Shown here one piece after another: positions 1 to 7,199 of a DNA stretch of 11,453 nt (positions are counted from its first letter, which is position 1; the number at the start of each line of letters is the position of its first letter). The stretch spans positions 1 to 11,453 of the forward strand of contig DODJ01000013.1 of assembly GCA_003545655.1 (NCBI GenBank), in the 5' to 3' direction. The position numbers and the translations under genes were made by a program. The notes under the pieces are model-generated. The model was not told the origin of the DNA. It saw only the letters and a program-made list of their open reading frames with translations, and searched no databases. Origin of the DNA: Candidatus Saccharimonadota bacterium. Lineage in GTDB: Bacteria; Patescibacteriota; Saccharimonadia; Saccharimonadales; Saccharimonadaceae.

Positions 1-587
1 ACTTAGGGCTTCGAAACGTTGAAAAGACTCAGCTTGTGGGTGATAAGATTAAAGGCTACTTTGACGCACGTAAGGAGTTCGACTGGCGCGAGTTTGCTCC
101 TGTTGTCGCAGGTGGGGTGGAAGTAATTGAGTTCCTGTTCTCTAATCCCGACCAAGGGCCAATTAAGCGTATCGATAAGGTTAAGGATGGCACATTTATC
201 GCACCCGAGGGTCCACATGATTTTCCTGAAGAGCGCCGTCAGATGATTCGACGTATTCAATCCTCGGCACTCGAGTTTATTAGGCAGTATCAAAGTGTAG
301 AGGCGGTGTTACCTCGTTCACTTTGGCTTCTTGACCGACACGCGGGCTTCTCGAATGTTGTGAATATGATTCACGATCCGACAAGCGCGACAGCTTCTCT
401 GGTTGGCCTGTCTCCCTATGCAACAAGCGTTGGATCACGGCCTGAGCTTATTGGAGCTCCGGTTATGAGCAACCTCTATTATCGTACGCACTTCAGGGCT
501 CTGAAACGCGAATGGGAACGTTCTTTTTGGGGCCAAGGGTTTAAAAAGAATGCCATTGACCGTGGCCTTAAACATCACGGATTATAA
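1..587 (+). CDS. 3' part of an unrecognised protein gene (5' end outside window)
   Basis: The frame is open from the first complete codon (position 3) to TAA at 585-587, so the gene very probably begins upstream. A GTG at 36 is possible, but the codons before it read as ordinary protein (LGLRNVEKTQL) and no ribosome site precedes it. About 194 residues are visible. They are charged and soluble-looking, with no signal peptide or membrane segment, rich in Arg/Lys and aromatic residues near the C-terminus (LKREWERSFWGQGFKK). A middle part reads NMIHDPTSATASLVGLSPYA. I do not recognise the family and assign no function. The stop codon lies inside TTATAA, which also holds the stop of the convergent secreted-protein gene, so the two genes overlap by 6 nt with no room for a separate terminator. 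Coding status is supported by length and even composition, not by homology. Confidence 0.7.
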   Translation, partial: LGLRNVEKTQLVGDKIKGYFDARKEFDWREFAPVVAGGVEVIEFLFSNPDQGPIKRIDKVKDGTFIAPEGPHDFPEERRQMIRRIQSSALEFIRQYQSVEAVLPRSLWLLDRHAGFSNVVNMIHDPTSATASLVGLSPYATSVGSRPELIGAPVMSNLYYRTHFRALKREWERSFWGQGFKKNAIDRGLKHHGL

Positions 588-3314
588 AGTGTAATCTTTG
601 TTTGTCGTAAGGAGATAGGTTGGCCCCCAACCGTATAAATAGTGATGGACAGTTGAGGTTATGTGGTATATTCCCGAAGCGAGGTTTCGGGAGGTTTGGA
701 ATGTCTTCGTCTCGTTAGGTTTGAGAGTTGCCCAGAACATAGGAAAGTCTAAGTTATTATTACTTGCATCGCGTACTGATATGACGACGTCGCCAACTTC
801 AAGGTTTTGATTTGTCTTATTCTTTAGGGTGATTGAGGCGGTAACAGTCGAGCCGGACTTGGTAATAGTAATATCACCCACTTGTTCTATAGAGAAGCCA
901 CTTGTGAAAGAGGCGTTGCGCGACATGCTTGTTTTTTGAACTGGTGCATAAGCTGGAGACCACCAATTCGGCCATCGGTAAAAGATTGGGCTAATTGAGT
1001 AGTCACCACCCTTCACAAAGCGTTTTACAAAAGTAAGGGTACGCGTTTCACCTGCGTTTAATGTCACCTCTTGGGGTGTAAAATCATAGTTAGCGGCGTT
1101 TGAATCACCATTAAGGCGGGTGCTCAAGATAACCCATCCCATATATTCTTTTTGTGTGCCGTAGTTTGTGTACTCGACGGTCGCTTTTATACTTCCGTCA
1201 GATTGTACCTGTGTTTGAATTGGTTTAGTCTGCACCACACTAGGCCCATTAAGCAAGCTCGCCTGTCGTGTCGTAGATGGTTGTTCTGAGCCTGGATAAG
1301 TAGTCGTCCAACCGTATCCATTAAGGGGATCGTCTAGATTTGTAAAGAACGTAAATCTACCAAGCTCTGAAAGATCAAGAGTCCTTGTTTGGCTATAGGT
1401 TACTGTCTGTCCTGGCTGAATAATGAGATTTTGCGTTGGGAAGTCGACATTTGCACCACTTGGTGTGCGTGCAGACACAAGGAACCAGCCGACATTTTGG
1501 ACGGTGTTAGAGTTGTTCTTAAAGGTTGCTGTTGCGGTATATTCTGAGCTACCAGTTTTTGTGACTGATATGCCCGGGTTCAACAGGATTACGTCTGTTT
1601 TGGGGATGATTGAGCGGGCGCGCACAATGGAGCCACTCGAGGCAGCAGGAAGTGTGTAATCCCAACCTATTTGCGTGAATTTTCCGCCAATGTAGACGCT
1701 GAGCTTACCTATTTGTGGGAATGTTCTCGATGCGGTGTAGGTGTAGGATGCATTTGGCTCAAGCGAGATTGTTCTGGATGGAAAATCGTAATTATTGCCG
1801 TTGCTATCGCGCACTGCGGCAAACATAAAGCCCAAGTCCACTCGGGTGCTTGAGGTGTTTTTGATAGTGAAAGTCGCAGTGTATACCTGATTAGGGTCTG
1901 TTGATGTCGTGGGTGATACCTTAAGGGACTGGTCTAGCTTCACGTCATTGGTGATTAAATCTGCTGTTGCTGTGCCCGAATAGATGTACATCTGGCGTGC
2001 GATGGTATCTGAGGTTGAGTAGGGTACGTTGTACGTCCAGCCAACATGATTTATATTGCCACCAATGTAGGCTTTTAGTTTTCCCACTAGAGGGAAGGTT
2101 CTTGTCGCAGTGTAGGTATAGGTTGAGTTAGGCTGTAGGATAATATTGCGCACAGGGAAGTCGAGATTGTTATTGTCCGTGTCACGGACTGAAACGAACA
2201 TATATCCAAGGTCAATTGTTGCATTCGAATTGTTTCGTATTCTAAAAGTTGCGGTGTAGTTTTGATTTGCTGTATTTGAAGAATCGGGTGTGATTTGTAG
2301 TGACTGATCAACAAAAACATTTTGCACAATGAGGTCTCTGCCGCGCGTGTTTCCAAACCAGTCGTAGAACACTCGCCAGAAGTTCCTATTCCCATAGGCG
2401 CTACAGTAGTCGCCGGTACCGTACATGTTGTCGAGAGCGGCCTGGTTGGGTTGGTACGGGGTGTAGGTATAGAGTGCTGCAGTTGCTTTTGTTTGAATGT
2501 TTAGCACAGTACCACCACAGCCTCGTGGCGCAACGTTCCAACCTACCCAGTTCGAGTTTGAGCCGTCGGAGTTAATCTTTCCAGTGCCGACACGCTTGTA
2601 CGCCCACCAGTCCTGGTCCATATTATTAAGATATGCGCGAATCAGTGCGGCAGCTTCATATACTTGAATTGAAAAGCCAGCGTAATTTGAATTACAGTTC
2701 GCACTTCCGTTCGGACCGCTATCAGGGCACTGTGCACCCATAGCATAGCGGTATTGGCTGAAGAGGGGCCACTTATCCGAAGTAAGGGGGCCTGCAGATT
2801 CGGTTGCGATTTTCACAAGAATCACCTTAGGGCTAATACCGTAACGAGTTGCCGCATCTTTAATGATCCAGGCTGCGCTTTGAGCTCCGGAAGGGATTGA
2901 GCCTGGATTTGAATAGTTATTTGCGGGAGTCCAGTCGCCAGGTGTAGTCTTGGGTACTTCGTAGTATTTGTTTATACAAGTATAGGGTGGCCCCGCCCAG
3001 CCACGACTAGCTGCATATTGCGCTCGTGTGAGGCTTGAACTGTACTCAGTGGCCGTTCCTGTACCCCATATGTCACAACTACCAATTGAACTGTCAAGAA
3101 AGTCCTGGATTTGTTGAAGCGACATACTATTCGAGTCGGTGAAGATCGAATCATCGATGATGTTCTCGTATTTCCAGTCATTTTTACTGGCGGCTGAGGA
3201 GCTGGCGCTAGGGATCGTAAGTTGAATAGCGGATGCAGTGAGCGCAATGAATAGCAAAAGAACGACTTTAGGGGTCTTTAGTATAAACAGGGATTTAATG
3301 CGTGTATATGTCAT
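582..3314 (-). CDS. Secreted lysozyme-like protein with five C-terminal beta-type repeats
   Basis: 910 residues. The N-terminus has basic residues (R5, K7, K13, K16) and a hydrophobic stretch about 17-36, a signal peptide with cleavage likely around 37-43. Residues about 48-325 form one domain: NIIDDSIFTDSNSMS near 51-65, ISPKVILVKIATES at 160-173, YGTGDYCSAYGNRNFW near 298-313. The region round E172 resembles the catalytic Glu-Ser of lysozyme-like transglycosylases, so peptidoglycan cleavage is plausible but inferred. Six cysteines (80, 113, 196, 207, 266, 304) all lie in this domain, fitting up to three disulfides in an exported protein. Residues 327-910 are five repeats of about 100-120 residues. 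There is no LPXTG motif at the end. The start ATG has GGAG at 3321-3324, 6 nt away, inside the last codons of the upstream membrane-protein gene, so the pair is probably translationally coupled. Role: wall remodelling, adhesion or host-surface binding. Confidence 0.88.
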   Translation of the reverse strand: MTYTRIKSLFILKTPKVVLLLFIALTASAIQLTIPSASSSAASKNDWKYENIIDDSIFTDSNSMSLQQIQDFLDSSIGSCDIWGTGTATEYSSSLTRAQYAASRGWAGPPYTCINKYYEVPKTTPGDWTPANNYSNPGSIPSGAQSAAWIIKDAATRYGISPKVILVKIATESAGPLTSDKWPLFSQYRYAMGAQCPDSGPNGSANCNSNYAGFSIQVYEAAALIRAYLNNMDQDWWAYKRVGTGKINSDGSNSNWVGWNVAPRGCGGTVLNIQTKATAALYTYTPYQPNQAALDNMYGTGDYCSAYGNRNFWRVFYDWFGNTRGRDLIVQNVFVDQSLQITPDSSNTANQNYTATFRIRNNSNATIDLGYMFVSVRDTDNNNLDFPVRNIILQPNSTYTYTATRTFPLVGKLKAYIGGNINHVGWTYNVPYSTSDTIARQMYIYSGTATADLITNDVKLDQSLKVSPTTSTDPNQVYTATFTIKNTSSTRVDLGFMFAAVRDSNGNNYDFPSRTISLEPNASYTYTASRTFPQIGKLSVYIGGKFTQIGWDYTLPAASSGSIVRARSIIPKTDVILLNPGISVTKTGSSEYTATATFKNNSNTVQNVGWFLVSARTPSGANVDFPTQNLIIQPGQTVTYSQTRTLDLSELGRFTFFTNLDDPLNGYGWTTTYPGSEQPSTTRQASLLNGPSVVQTKPIQTQVQSDGSIKATVEYTNYGTQKEYMGWVILSTRLNGDSNAANYDFTPQEVTLNAGETRTLTFVKRFVKGGDYSISPIFYRWPNWWSPAYAPVQKTSMSRNASFTSGFSIEQVGDITITKSGSTVTASITLKNKTNQNLEVGDVVISVRDASNNNLDFPMFWATLKPNETKTFQTSRNLASGIYHITSTVHHYLYGWGPTYLLTTNKDYTL
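585..2336 (-). repeat. Five tandem protein-domain repeats in the secreted protein
   Basis: The C-terminal two thirds of the 910-residue protein consist of five units, roughly residues 327-448, 452-571, 574-690, 691-808 and 809-910. The shared pattern is YTATF-x-I-x-N near the start, then a hydrophobic VSVRD/VSART strand, (N)DFP, a LxPNxxYTYT segment, a (G)KLxxYIGG strand and a GWxY/GWGPTY end. Units 1 and 2 are the most alike; units 4 and 5 are the most diverged. The spacing and alternating hydrophobic strands suggest immunoglobulin-like or CARDB-like beta sandwiches. The DNA of the copies is clearly diverged although the protein pattern is kept, so the duplication is old rather than a recent slippage array. 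Confidence 0.8.
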
Positions 3315-3317
3315 TAA

Positions 3318-3854
3318 CTACTCCACTGTAAAATTAATCGATTGCTTAAGTTGGCGTTCACCAACGGCGACTGTAGCAGAGATCATCCATTCACCTGGTT
3401 CGAGTTGGGATTTATTGATACTAAAGCCTTCACAGGTTGAAAACTCAGTTTGGTATAAGATATTTGCTGATCGGAGTATGTCCACATGCCCGGTTTTGGA
3501 AAGCGTGAGTGTGCAGGTACCCTCCCCGCTAAAACCATATATTTTTGTGATAACAGTCACGGCATCATCTGTTTGAGATGCTGTAAGCAAAAGAGAATCT
3601 TCATTTACATCTGGCGTGGTAGTCTCACTAGTACCATTTCCACTCACTTCGTTATCGAGAAATTTTTGTTTATCTTCTGCAGCTTGTTTTGCTTCGGCTT
3701 CTTGTTCCTCGGTAGTCGGCTGGCTAGATGACGAGTCGTTATTTCCAGTGGTACCGTATACAATCCAGAACACAGCTCCAGCCGAGAGTAGGATAGCAAT
3801 AATACTAAGGATAATGTATTTTGATAAGCGGTTTTTAGGGGTTTGTGTCTTCAT
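3318..3854 (-). CDS. Membrane-anchored small protein with extracytoplasmic two-cysteine domain
   Basis: 178 residues. A short basic N-terminus (K2, K7, R9, K12) is followed by one hydrophobic segment at about 13-33, which should act as a signal anchor. Next comes a Ser/Thr-rich linker (37-48), a short Glu/Ala/Lys-rich helical stretch (49-66, possible coiled coil), a second low-complexity linker, and a predominantly beta C-terminal domain (about 86-178) with two cysteines, C114 and C141, likely to form a disulfide outside the cell. I do not recognise a named family. It lies 3 nt upstream of the lysozyme-like secreted protein on the same strand and its end carries that gene's ribosome site, so the two are probably made together and may act together at the surface. 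The TAG stop is at 3318-3320. The start ATG has only a weak GAG about 8 nt upstream. Confidence 0.8.
   Translation of the reverse strand: MKTQTPKNRLSKYIILSIIAILLSAGAVFWIVYGTTGNNDSSSSQPTTEEQEAEAKQAAEDKQKFLDNEVSGNGTSETTTPDVNEDSLLLTASQTDDAVTVITKIYGFSGEGTCTLTLSKTGHVDILRSANILYQTEFSTCEGFSINKSQLEPGEWMISATVAVGERQLKQSINFTVE
3321..3324 (-). promoter_or_regulatory. Ribosome binding site of the secreted protein gene
   Basis: GGAG on the minus strand, 6 nt before the ATG at 3314. It overlaps the last sense codons of the upstream membrane-protein gene, which supports this start and suggests coupled translation. Confidence 0.7.
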
Positions 3855-3878
3855 GAAAAATGCTCATTTACCACTCTT

Positions 3879-3907
3879 ATTTAACCATAAGCAGGGTGGA
3901 GATACAA
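3879..3907 (-). promoter_or_regulatory. Weak candidate promoter of the two-gene surface module
   Basis: On the minus strand TTGTAT (3907-3902) and TTAAAT (3884-3879) are separated by exactly 17 nt, upstream of the membrane-protein ATG at 3854. Only three of six and four of six positions match the sigma-70 consensus, so this is a suggestion. The 99-nt gap 3855-3953 is the only clear break between the surface module and the glycosyltransferase block, and I see no convincing terminator hairpin in it. Confidence 0.3.
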
Positions 3908-3953
3908 TAATTATGCTTATCTTGCGAGAATATGTTATAGACTTTGTAGTAGC

Positions 3954-6032
3954 TTAAATTTGGGTATATTCACCAATGATATCGTGCTCGACAGCTTTCT
4001 TAAAGCCCTCGTAGGAGTGTTGCATGGTGATACGTTTTTGAGCGTTAGCGACCATGCGACGCATATCCTCGGGGTGTGTTGAAACGTATTCGAGTGCGTC
4101 AACAAATGCCTCTATGTGCTCTATATCCTCAATAAGTAGCCCAGTTTCTTTGTTTACTACAAATTCGCTCACACCCCCAACGTTTGGCGCAATAAGGGGT
4201 AGCCCAAGTGCGGTTGCCTCGAGCAGGATATTGGGTACACCATCAAAACTAGAGGTATAAAGTAAAGCACGGTAGTCCTCGGTGGGTAAAGAATTAAGAC
4301 CATTAAATCCACCCATGTAATTGAGAGCTGGAATATTATCGAAGTCCTTTGCGAGATACTCATCCTCTAAATTACCGTACATGTCGATAATGAACTTATT
4401 TGGGTCGAGTTTCTGTGCAATTTTAATGACGATGTCTGGCCGCTTTTGGTTTGCTACACGACTAGCCCATAAGATTCGTATCGGTAGCTGAGGTTTATTT
4501 TGTAAGACGGGCTCTTTCATAACATATTCAACAGGTTGGTAATGCACTGAGAATTTATCTCTTGAAAGGGGTTCTAATTCGAGAGTCTCATCGATTACAT
4601 GCTGGTTGTCGGTGACGACCTTATGGAGTGCGGAAAAAGTTTCTGGTATACCAAAGAAGTGAATACCCCACGTTCGGCCAAAGGAGTCGGTGTCGCTACA
4701 AAAAGCAACCGAGTCGATTTGATAGCTGTTCTCTATAAGCCCTTCTTGATAGTGTTCTATAGTTTCAAAACCAAACGGAGTCATAGCAAGAAGCATCTTT
4801 TTTGTTTGCATCTGCACAATAAAGCGCATCAAAATTATGTATCGTGTCGTAATATCAAAACTTTTCGATAATTGCCAAAAATCAATGTATTGTGTTGATT
4901 TGGGTACCCGGTCTTTCCAGTTATTATCGAACTCCTCAGTGATAATGAGCATCAGTTTCCAGTCGGGCCGGCTTTCTTGCATGGCCTTTATGTAATTTAA
5001 GACAACCTTATCGCCACCACCTTTCATCATATGTTGCGATAAGTATAGGTAGTCTGGCTTGTTCTTAACTTGTGCGAGCATAGATTTTAGTGCGAGCCCT
5101 GCATTTACACTAAGTGTTGTATAGGGTTCGATTGCTCTAAGCGCATCACGAGTCGGAAATGTCGTTCTGTCATATTGATGTACAATTTTCCAATCATTGA
5201 TAGCCCAGGGAGCTATCTTTTTACCTATCATTTTAAGATCATTACCTTTGAGTATCGGCATGACTACAGATTTGTATAACGTACTGTGACGCTTCATCCA
5301 AACATGACCTTTTCGGAGAGTTTCTTTTAGGCTACGATTCAATTGCGTACTGCTTGTCAATGGTCTTGCTGTTATATTTGGAACACTGTTACGCAAGTAT
5401 GAATCAACTACTTTTTCGTAAAGCGGTGAGAACGTCATGAAGGGTAGCTTAGTGGTGTGAGGGTGACTACGATTGAAGCTCGTCGTCTCTGGTGTGACGA
5501 TATGGCTAATACCTTGCGTGATGGTTTGTTCGGTGAAGTGCCACAATTTTGTCAGCGCGGAGTCTTCTATATATTCACGTGCCGCCATAATAGGGTAGTC
5601 CCACTGGTTTTTTATGGATAGGCTAATAATAGTATCTTCACTTGTTGAATCAGCTTTTTTCCATATATAGTACCCCTGTTTCTTGGGTGTGAATATAGTA
5701 ACTTCAGTGTGGACTATCACGTTATCCTTATTATTAATTAAGGATATACTCTTAGGTATCCACGCTGGAGTGACTAGGCTATCTTCCTCAAAGATGGCGA
5801 CTATTTTCCCATTGGAGGATTTTAACAAATGAGTTTTGTCTATAGCTGTAATATTTTTTATCTGTGTGGTTGTGAGATATGATTTCCGTTGCTTAGAGTC
5901 GGCAACAAGTATCTCATAAGATATTTTTTTCGGAGATTCTGTAAGCGCGTTGTCGATATTAAGTAGTAATTTGTGGAGGTTTCGTAGATTGTCTCCCTCT
6001 AACACAAGAACAGATAGGTCTATTTTTTTCAC
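3954..6032 (-). CDS. Two-domain glycosyltransferase: GT2-like N-terminus fused to GT4 C-terminus
   Basis: 692 residues, about twice a normal single-domain GT4 enzyme. Residues 1 to about 190 look like a GT-A/GT2 fold: IDLSVLVLEGDN at the start, EILVADS at 40-46, and VAIFEEDSLVTPAW at 78-91, where EED (82-84) sits where GT2 enzymes carry their metal-binding acidic motif. A linker follows. Residues about 325-692 are a GT-B/GT4 enzyme: GGGDK (338-342) in place of the usual GGAE loop, SRVANQKRPD (524-533) for donor phosphate binding, and SSFDGVPNILLEA (594-606) as the E-X7-E motif with Asp597 replacing the first Glu and E605 as the second. It probably adds two sugars, or one domain is inactive. 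No membrane segment is evident. The start is GTG at 6030-6032, preceded at 6 nt by TATAAT and without a usable Shine-Dalgarno site. It lies 21 nt after the GT4 gene. Confidence 0.85.
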   Translation of the reverse strand: MKKIDLSVLVLEGDNLRNLHKLLLNIDNALTESPKKISYEILVADSKQRKSYLTTTQIKNITAIDKTHLLKSSNGKIVAIFEEDSLVTPAWIPKSISLINNKDNVIVHTEVTIFTPKKQGYYIWKKADSTSEDTIISLSIKNQWDYPIMAAREYIEDSALTKLWHFTEQTITQGISHIVTPETTSFNRSHPHTTKLPFMTFSPLYEKVVDSYLRNSVPNITARPLTSSTQLNRSLKETLRKGHVWMKRHSTLYKSVVMPILKGNDLKMIGKKIAPWAINDWKIVHQYDRTTFPTRDALRAIEPYTTLSVNAGLALKSMLAQVKNKPDYLYLSQHMMKGGGDKVVLNYIKAMQESRPDWKLMLIITEEFDNNWKDRVPKSTQYIDFWQLSKSFDITTRYIILMRFIVQMQTKKMLLAMTPFGFETIEHYQEGLIENSYQIDSVAFCSDTDSFGRTWGIHFFGIPETFSALHKVVTDNQHVIDETLELEPLSRDKFSVHYQPVEYVMKEPVLQNKPQLPIRILWASRVANQKRPDIVIKIAQKLDPNKFIIDMYGNLEDEYLAKDFDNIPALNYMGGFNGLNSLPTEDYRALLYTSSFDGVPNILLEATALGLPLIAPNVGGVSEFVVNKETGLLIEDIEHIEAFVDALEYVSTHPEDMRRMVANAQKRITMQHSYEGFKKAVEHDIIGEYTQI

Positions 6033-6038
6033 CTTTTT

Positions 6039-6047
6039 ATTATACCA
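6039..6047 (-). promoter_or_regulatory. Extended -10 promoter, predicted leaderless start of the GT2-GT4 gene
   Basis: The minus strand reads TGGTATAAT (6047-6039), a perfect -10 with the TGn extension, followed by exactly 6 nt and then the GTG start codon. Transcription would be expected to begin at the start codon itself. No good -35 is seen, as is usual for extended -10 promoters. It lies in the 21-nt gap after the upstream GT4 gene, so it would be an internal promoter of the block. Confidence 0.55.
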
Positions 6048-6053
6048 GACTGC

Positions 6054-7199
6054 TTACCGGCTTTCGTATAGCGGCAGTATCTTTGTTTGCGCGATTCTCT
6101 CAAGATTGAAATTATGCTTGTAGCTATTTCTTGCGTTTTTTTCAAGTTTAAGAATAAGCTCTGGATTTGAAAGTAGGCGATACATAGCGTGTTCAAGTTC
6201 GTCGACGTCTTGAGCTCTTACGAGTAGACCGTTTTGGTTATTTTGAATAATCTCTGAATTACTATCAATATCCGAAGTGATTATCGCTTTACCAAGCATG
6301 GTCGCTTCTAATAACGCGATACTAAAGCCTTCTTGGTAGCTTGGGAGCATATACACATCTGATTTTGCAACTTGCTCTATGACATTTTCCTGATGGCCAA
6401 AGAACTTAATTGCCTTGTTCGGTTTTGCCCGGTTTTTAAATAGAGCCATATCCGCACCGTCTCCGTATATATGTAGTTCTATGGGAGTATTTACTTTCTG
6501 CTTAAGGCGTAGAAACGCATCTATTGATTCACCTATTCCTTTGTTTTTAACTATTCGACTAGCGAGGCAGAAGATGAAGGGCTGTTCGGACTGTTTGGCT
6601 TTCTCAATTTTATGGTCAATTACACCATTGTTTACTATAACAAGCCTGCCTAATAGGTTGCTATTTTTCTTAAACTGACTCGTGATAAGCGCGTACTCGT
6701 TGTTTGAAATAATAATAATATGATCTGTTAGTTTGCCAGCATAAAATACCATCTTCCCGATAGGGTTTCGAAGGGGCTTCGTAATATTTTGAAATATATA
6801 CCGTAAATCCATATGGTCAGTCCAGACTACAACCTTTTGCAATATCCGCCCGGCAATAGACGCAGCAATAAAATCATCTTTGCTCTGAATATGAAGAATC
6901 GATGCTTTGGTGTTTATGATTAACTTGACATACCACAGAGTTAAGGCTATTTGCCAAGCTATATAAAATGGAATTAGTAGCGTTCTTGCTCCGTTCCACT
7001 TCTGTTGTGACCACCACCACCCACGAATTGTCTGAATAGAGTTATCTTTAGCATAGTTGATAAGTTTAACCGATCGACTAACTATTATTGGTTGGTAGTG
7101 AAGCTTTTCTAGTGTTTTAGCAAGGCTTATTTGATATGTCTCTGCACCACCAAAATCAGACTGAGCAGCGTTCCTTATTAATAAGACAACTTTTTGCAT
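6054..7199 (-). CDS. GT4-family glycosyltransferase
   Basis: 381 residues, a normal length for a GT4 retaining glycosyltransferase of the GT-B fold. Visible marks: FGGAETYQ (16-23), the acceptor-side glycine loop; a hydrophobic stretch about 73-95 that may sit against the membrane; SRIVKNKG (214-221), which binds the donor phosphates; HIYGDGAD (243-250); and E290-X7-E298 in PSYQEGFSIALLEA, the complete catalytic/donor motif. It most likely transfers a hexose from a nucleotide sugar onto a lipid-linked or surface glycan at the inner membrane face; the exact sugar cannot be told. Its ATG shares one base with the galE stop (TAATG), so it is tightly coupled to galE. A TATGAT hexamer (7210-7205) ends 5 nt before the ATG and could also give a leaderless transcript. 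By eye the gene is richer in A+T than the plus-strand operon at 9.3-10.5 kb. Confidence 0.9.
   Translation of the reverse strand: MQKVVLLIRNAAQSDFGGAETYQISLAKTLEKLHYQPIIVSRSVKLINYAKDNSIQTIRGWWWSQQKWNGARTLLIPFYIAWQIALTLWYVKLIINTKASILHIQSKDDFIAASIAGRILQKVVVWTDHMDLRYIFQNITKPLRNPIGKMVFYAGKLTDHIIIISNNEYALITSQFKKNSNLLGRLVIVNNGVIDHKIEKAKQSEQPFIFCLASRIVKNKGIGESIDAFLRLKQKVNTPIELHIYGDGADMALFKNRAKPNKAIKFFGHQENVIEQVAKSDVYMLPSYQEGFSIALLEATMLGKAIITSDIDSNSEIIQNNQNGLLVRAQDVDELEHAMYRLLSNPELILKLEKNARNSYKHNFNLERIAQTKILPLYESR

Noticed and set aside
3-293. 96-codon minus-strand ORF at the left edge
   Set aside because: It is antisense to the open plus-strand frame, has no recognisable motif, and the plus frame continues to both sides.
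585-2336. CRISPR array or recent DNA tandem repeat
   Set aside because: The repetition is at the protein level with about 350-nt units whose DNA has diverged; there are no short identical repeats with spacers.
3855-3953. Small gene or terminator in the 99-nt gap
   Set aside because: No open frame with a start and ribosome site, and only trivial hairpins; just a weak promoter candidate was kept.
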